The notes beneath the pieces are model-generated. The model had not been told where the DNA came from. It saw only the letters and a program-made list of their open reading frames with translations, and did no database searches. DNA of 26,448 bases. It comes from Azophilus sp964638775. GTDB taxonomy: Bacteria > Pseudomonadota > Gammaproteobacteria > Pseudomonadales > Azotimanducaceae. Positions 22,949 through 26,448 of this stretch are shown here, piece by piece; within the stretch, counting starts at the first letter, position 1; each line of letters starts with the position of its first letter. The stretch spans positions 1 to 26,448 of the forward strand of contig CAZWZH010000036.1 in NCBI GenBank assembly GCA_964638775.1. The letters are read 5' to 3'. A program made the translations under genes and the position numbers.

Positions 22949-24310
22949 CTAACGTCCTGCATTCGCTTTCAGGTAGTCGTAAGCAACGTTTGCCATGGCC
23001 CTGACCCCCGGCACCAGGGCGGATTCGTCCGCGTAGAAGAAGGGCGAATGGTTGGGGATGGTCTCTTCGGCCGGAACGTCCACCGGGCGCACCCCGATGA
23101 AGAAATAGAAGCCGGGAACCTTTTCCTGAAAGAACGAGAAGTCCTCGGCGCCGGTCTGGCGCGGCGCGGTGGTCACGTTCTCTTTCCCGTATACGCGCTC
23201 CAGCGTCGGCACCATGGCCGCGGTGAGGGCCGGATCGTTGTAGGTAACCGGTACGCCGCGGTCGATGGTCACGTCCACTTCGGCGCCGAGCGCACTGCCG
23301 ACGCTGGTGGCGATCTCCCGCACCTGGCGGTGAACCAGTTCGCGGGTTTCCACATCGTAGCTCCTGATGGTTCCGGTGAGCTTCGCCCGGTCGGGCACGA
23401 TGTTGAAACGCGTGCCGCTCTCGAAAGTGCCCACCGTCACCACGGCGGGCGAGACGGTGATGTCCACCTGCCGGCTGACGATGGTCTGCAGGGCCGTGAC
23501 GATCTGCGCCCCGGCGACTATGGGGTCCACACCCTCCCAGGGACGGGCGCCGTGGGTCTGGCGCCCGACGATCTCGATCTCGTAGCTCTGGGCGCTGGCC
23601 ATGGCGCCACCGGAGCGGTAACTGGCGGTGCCCACCGTTCCCGCCTGGAAGACGTGCAGGGCAAAGATAGCATCGACGTCCGGGTTTTCCAGGACGCCCT
23701 CCTGCACCATCACCTCGGCGCCGCTGGCCTCGCCCGGGGGCGCACCCTCCTCGGCGGGCTGGAAGATGAACTTCACGGTACCGGGCAATTCGTCCCGCAA
23801 TCCGGTGAGCACGCTCGCGACGCCCATCAGGATGGCGACGTGGTTGTCGTGCCCGCAGGCATGCATGACGCCGACCTCCTTGCCGAGATAGTCGGCGGTC
23901 ACCTTTGAGGCGTAGGGCAGGCCGGTCTGTTCCACCACCGGCAGGGCGTCCATGTCGGCCCGGAGCGCCACCACCGGGCCGGGTCTGCCGCCGCGCAGAA
24001 CGCCGAGCACGCCGGTGTTGGATATGCCGGTGGTGACTTCAAGACCAAGATCGTTCAGGTGCGCGGCGACCAGTTTGGCGGTGCGGTATTCACGGTTCGA
24101 CAGTTCCGGGTGCTCGTGCACATCCCTGCGCCAGGCGACGACCTGCGCTTCCACGGCAGCCGAGGCTTCGTCGATTGCGTCGTGAAACTCGCCGGCGTAT
24201 ACCTGGTTCGCCAAAGCCAGGCTACAAACGAGCGTTATCAGCGCGGCTGTCGTTTCGCGTGCGGTCAACGGGGGAGAGATGGGCGCACGGGTGCAGGTCC
24301 GACCTTCCAT
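22949..24310 (-). CDS. Secreted M20-family amidohydrolase (hippurate hydrolase/N-acyl-amino-acid amidohydrolase type)
   Basis: This 453-aa zinc peptidase-fold protein cleaves an acyl-amino-acid amide bond. It has metal ligands in HACGHDNH (150-157), the catalytic Glu187-Glu188 in FQPAEEGAP, a dimerisation domain (GRQTHGARPWEGVDPIV), and the C-terminal His in IPNHSPFFYADE. The N-terminus has a signal with a long n-region (hydrophobic TTAALITLVCSLALANQVYA, cleavage near residue 39), so it acts in the periplasm, which is less common in the family. ATG 24310 has GAGGA 6 nt upstream; ATG 24331 and the frame start at 24406 are weaker choices. The exact substrate is not known. Confidence 0.92.
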   Translation of the reverse strand: MEGRTCTRAPISPPLTARETTAALITLVCSLALANQVYAGEFHDAIDEASAAVEAQVVAWRRDVHEHPELSNREYRTAKLVAAHLNDLGLEVTTGISNTGVLGVLRGGRPGPVVALRADMDALPVVEQTGLPYASKVTADYLGKEVGVMHACGHDNHVAILMGVASVLTGLRDELPGTVKFIFQPAEEGAPPGEASGAEVMVQEGVLENPDVDAIFALHVFQAGTVGTASYRSGGAMASAQSYEIEIVGRQTHGARPWEGVDPIVAGAQIVTALQTIVSRQVDITVSPAVVTVGTFESGTRFNIVPDRAKLTGTIRSYDVETRELVHRQVREIATSVGSALGAEVDVTIDRGVPVTYNDPALTAAMVPTLERVYGKENVTTAPRQTGAEDFSFFQEKVPGFYFFIGVRPVDVPAEETIPNHSPFFYADESALVPGVRAMANVAYDYLKANAGR

Positions 24311-24466
24311 TATCGTCCTCACGTAAGCCATGGGTCGCCGCATGGTAACGCAACCTCGCGCCCCATGGCTGTTCATTGCTCCGCGACCGCGCACACGGCG
24401 TTCCATTGCCCCGCGTACACCGCGCGCCCATAATGCCGGCCCTGCACGTCAACCCGAGGAAGTCCG

Positions 24467-25096
24467 ATGGAATTCGATATCGCCATGACCGATGTGCTGC
24501 TCAGCACCACCCGTGCAGTACGCAAACGCCTGGACCTGGAACGGCCCGTGCCGCGGGCAATCATCGACGAATGCCTGGAACTCGCCGTGCAGGCGCCCAC
24601 CGGCTCCAATTCCCAGACCTGGCGCTGGGTTGTCGTCGAAGATGCCGGCAAGCGTCAGGCCCTGGCCGACCTCTACCGCAAGGGCGCGGAACCCTATCTG
24701 ACCGGCGCCACCGAACTGGCGGGCGATGCGCAGACCCAGCGGGTATTCGATTCGGCGATGTACCTGATGGACCGGCTGCAGGACGTGCCGGTGCACGTCA
24801 TCCCCTGCGTGGCGGGCCGACCGGAAGCAGACGCACCGGTCGCGATGCTGGGCGGCCTGTTCGGCTCCATCTTTCCGGCGGTGTGGAGCTTTCAACTTGC
24901 ACTGCGCGCCCGGGGGCTGGGCTCGACGCTCACCACCCTGCACCTCATCGAAGAGCAAGCGGCCGCCGAACTGCTCGGCATCCCGGACGACGTAATGCAG
25001 ATCGCCCTGCTGCCCGTGGCCTACACGAAGGGCACCGACTTCAAGCCGGCCAAGCGCCCGCCGGTGGCGAAGATTACCCATTGGAATCATTGGTAG
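24467..25096 (+). CDS. Nitroreductase family FMN-dependent oxidoreductase
   Basis: This 209-aa protein has the nitroreductase layout. An N-terminal Thr-Arg-Ala-Val-Arg block (STTRAVRKRLDLERPVP) gives the FMN phosphate contact, followed by LAVQAPTGSNSQTWRWVVVE. The core segment FGSIFPAVWSFQLALRARGL precedes LGIPDDVMQIALLPVAYTKG, and the end (KPAKRPPVAKITHWNHW) is typical of the group. It should use NAD(P)H and FMN; the physiological substrate is unknown. CCGAGGAAG is the ribosome binding site before ATG 24467. Its promoter region is shared with the divergent M20 gene. The stop is TAG, 10 nt before the next small gene. Confidence 0.92.
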   Translation: MEFDIAMTDVLLSTTRAVRKRLDLERPVPRAIIDECLELAVQAPTGSNSQTWRWVVVEDAGKRQALADLYRKGAEPYLTGATELAGDAQTQRVFDSAMYLMDRLQDVPVHVIPCVAGRPEADAPVAMLGGLFGSIFPAVWSFQLALRARGLGSTLTTLHLIEEQAAAELLGIPDDVMQIALLPVAYTKGTDFKPAKRPPVAKITHWNHW

Positions 25097-25106
25097 CGCC
25101 GTAGCG

Positions 25107-25310
25107 ATGGCGACCCCGGACGGAAAGGGCGGCGCGGACGCCAGTGAAGCATCGGCTGCTTTCGAAGGCGGTGGCCAGCCGGGCGCGCCGGAGCCGGACA
25201 GGCCGGGTGGCTGGAAGTTCGCCGCGTCGTGGATCGCTTTTGCGATTACCCTGCTGCTGACCATCTGGCTCGGGGTTGATATCGTACTCGGCACCAGGGG
25301 CTTCGGCTGA
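25107..25310 (+). CDS. Small single-span membrane protein
   Basis: This 67-aa protein was not recognised. Residues 1-34 are Gly/Ala/Pro/Glu-rich and likely disordered; residues about 38-61 form one transmembrane helix (ASWIAFAITLLLTIWLGVDI) with a short LGTRGFG tail. It starts 10 nt after the nitroreductase stop, so it is probably co-translated. Its start has no obvious independent ribosome binding site. The hydrophobic design and operon position make a real gene likely; the function is unknown. Confidence 0.6.
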   Translation: MATPDGKGGADASEASAAFEGGGQPGAPEPDRPGGWKFAASWIAFAITLLLTIWLGVDIVLGTRGFG

Positions 25311-25441
25311 CAGGCTGCGTTGCGGCACTTGCAGGGAACAACTTTCAACTCGTTGATTTCAATAGATATTCAATTTGACATAATATCGATCACCCGGCAC
25401 CGAGAGCAGGTAATCTGTTCCCTGCGCCTACGCGCGGCCGG
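25311..25441. other. AT-rich convergent intergenic spacer
   Basis: Between two converging 3' ends lies an AT-rich island (about 25350-25390) in otherwise GC-rich DNA. It has a direct repeat TTCAAT at 25358-25363 and 25369-25374, then TTGACA at 25375-25380. No terminator hairpin with a T-run and no properly spaced promoter was found. Confidence 0.5.
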
Positions 25442-26428
25442 TCATCCGAGTGGCTTTTGTCCGACTTCGTCCAATAGCATTCGCGCCCGGTCCGTCAGCT
25501 CCCGTTGCATCGATTCCATGGCTTCGACGAGGCGGAACTGCGCCGCCGCACGCTCCAGGTTCTCGCCCCGGCCGGCCGTCTTGAAGTACAGGTCGCCCTG
25601 GAGATGGTCCGTTAGGAAGCGGACCCCAAGCATGAACGTCGTGTAACGCGGGGCGAGCACCAGGTCTTCCGCGGTAGCGCTGACTCCGGCTTCGCCCAGG
25701 TATCCACGCGCCGCCGCCTCGAACCGCGAGGGGTGGGGGCGGTCGCCCGACATCGAGCGGATCAGGTCGCCGAATTCCCAGGCCCAGGAGCCCCACATGA
25801 CGGTGTCCAGGTCCAGAACGCCGGCGACGTTTCCCGCCTCGTCCAGTACCAGGTGCTCGATTCTGCAGTCTCCGTGGACGTAGCCGGTGCGCTCGCGGAA
25901 CCGCTCGGCGAGTGGGCGCCGTGCGTCCACGGCGGCGGCCAAGTCGGCGGGCGCGCCCCGGCAGCCGTCGAATTCGTCCAGGTAGTGACCGAGTTGCAGG
26001 AAGCCCGGGATGCTGTCTTCCAGCCTCGGGCCTTCGAGGTCCTGCAGCCAGCGGTAGGTCCGGCCGAAACCGGTTCCGGCAACCTGGGCTTGGCGATCGT
26101 TTTCCACGGAGGTCAGGGCGCCGGCGCCCGGAAGATAGGTCCACAGGCGCCAAACCTCGCCGCCGGCCCTGACATAGCTCCCGCCCGCCGAGGACGGCAT
26201 CAGCGAGGGCGCCCAGGCGTGCTGCTTGCCGGAAAGGTGGGCGGACACCCGGGCGACGTTTTCCATGAGCAGGTCCGTATAGCGGAACCCCCTGCCGTTG
26301 ACCCTCTACAATACGAGGAGGTCGCCCTCTCCCCGGACAAGATAGCTATCGTGGATCAACCCCTCGCCGACGGGCCGGATGTCCGCAGCGAGACGCCAGC
26401 CGGCCTGCAGGACCTCCTGCGGACTCAT
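25442..26428 (-). pseudogene. APH/NahK-like sugar or small-molecule kinase, broken by an amber codon at codon 41
   Basis: Reading from ATG 26428 gives MSPQEVLQAGWRLAADIRPV, then GLIHDSYLV and LLVL, then TAG at 26308-26306, then RVNGRGFRYTDLLMENVARV and on in the same frame for 287 more codons. The family has a conserved Gln at the TAG position (a Leu-Gln-Arg-Ile/Val-Asn block), so a single C-to-T change (CAG to TAG) explains it. Kinase residues follow: HGDCRIEH (about 185-192) and LDLDTVMWGSWAWEFGD (205 on). The usual metal-binding Asn after HGD is His here. A restart at ATG 26266 would give 274 aa lacking the nucleotide-binding N-terminus. Full length would be 328 aa. Apparent pseudogene; recent, because the rest of the frame is intact. 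Confidence 0.75.
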
Positions 26429-26448
26429 TGCCGCTCGAGCCAGGCCCG

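Noticed and set aside
22862..23908. 348-aa plus-strand frame across the M20 gene
   Set aside because: It is antisense to a clear amidohydrolase with catalytic residues; its start also falls inside bTHX.
25350..25390. Strong promoter in the AT-rich spacer
   Set aside because: TTGACA is perfect but no -10 lies at a proper distance, and a transcript would only run antisense into the kinase pseudogene.
26306..26308. TAG reassignment to glutamine in this organism
   Set aside because: At least five other genes in the window end at TAG at their expected family length.
1..26448. tRNA, rRNA, CRISPR array or prophage
   Set aside because: No T-arm-like motifs in a plausible cloverleaf, no regularly spaced repeats and no phage structural genes were seen on reading both strands.

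Overview
The window is a GC-rich bacterial chromosomal segment that looks gammaproteobacterial. The gene content pointing that way includes a classical fused kinase/GNAT N-acetylglutamate synthase (ArgA), a GlnE adenylyltransferase start, a FabV-type enoyl-ACP reductase, a small bTHX ribosomal protein and a MASE2-like class III cyclase. The exact lineage cannot be named from sequence reading alone. No rRNA, tRNA, CRISPR array or prophage was seen.

Layout. Positions 1-271 hold the 5' end of glnE (minus), divergent from an overlapping argA-ilvD pair (418-3430). A DUF2784 membrane protein follows, then a small RRM protein on the opposite strand and a VOC/tautomerase pair (4568-5294). A long minus-strand block carries hemE, a HigBA/RelE-like toxin-antitoxin pair, a membrane-anchored adenylate cyclase, fabV and folA (5320-10479). 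An acyl-CoA synthetase (10710-12263) converges tail-to-tail on an unrecognised 586-aa protein (12230-13990). Upstream of that orphan is a 576-bp gap holding an operator-like dyad and a 183-bp palindromic element that looks like a miniature transposable element (14388-14570). Its right arm overlaps the stop codon of an SxxK serine hydrolase. Next come a YcaQ/AlkZ-like DNA glycosylase and two adjacent acyl-CoA dehydrogenase genes that look like the two subunits of a heteromeric enzyme. The plus strand then carries nadE, a secreted metallo-beta-lactamase-fold protein and the tiny bTHX gene. A secreted M20 amidohydrolase (minus), a nitroreductase with a small membrane protein (plus), and a kinase-like gene broken by an in-frame amber codon close the window.

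Functionally this is mostly housekeeping metabolism: nitrogen control, arginine and branched-chain amino acids, heme, fatty acid, folate, NAD and lipid catabolism. Accessory material is concentrated in three places: the toxin-antitoxin module after hemE, the orphan gene and palindromic element around 12.2-14.6 kb, and the decayed kinase at the right edge. The strongest unusual signals are the palindromic element, the serine hydrolase that appears to use a CTG start, the single-codon amber lesion in the kinase, the orphan protein, and the complementary acyl-CoA dehydrogenase pair.
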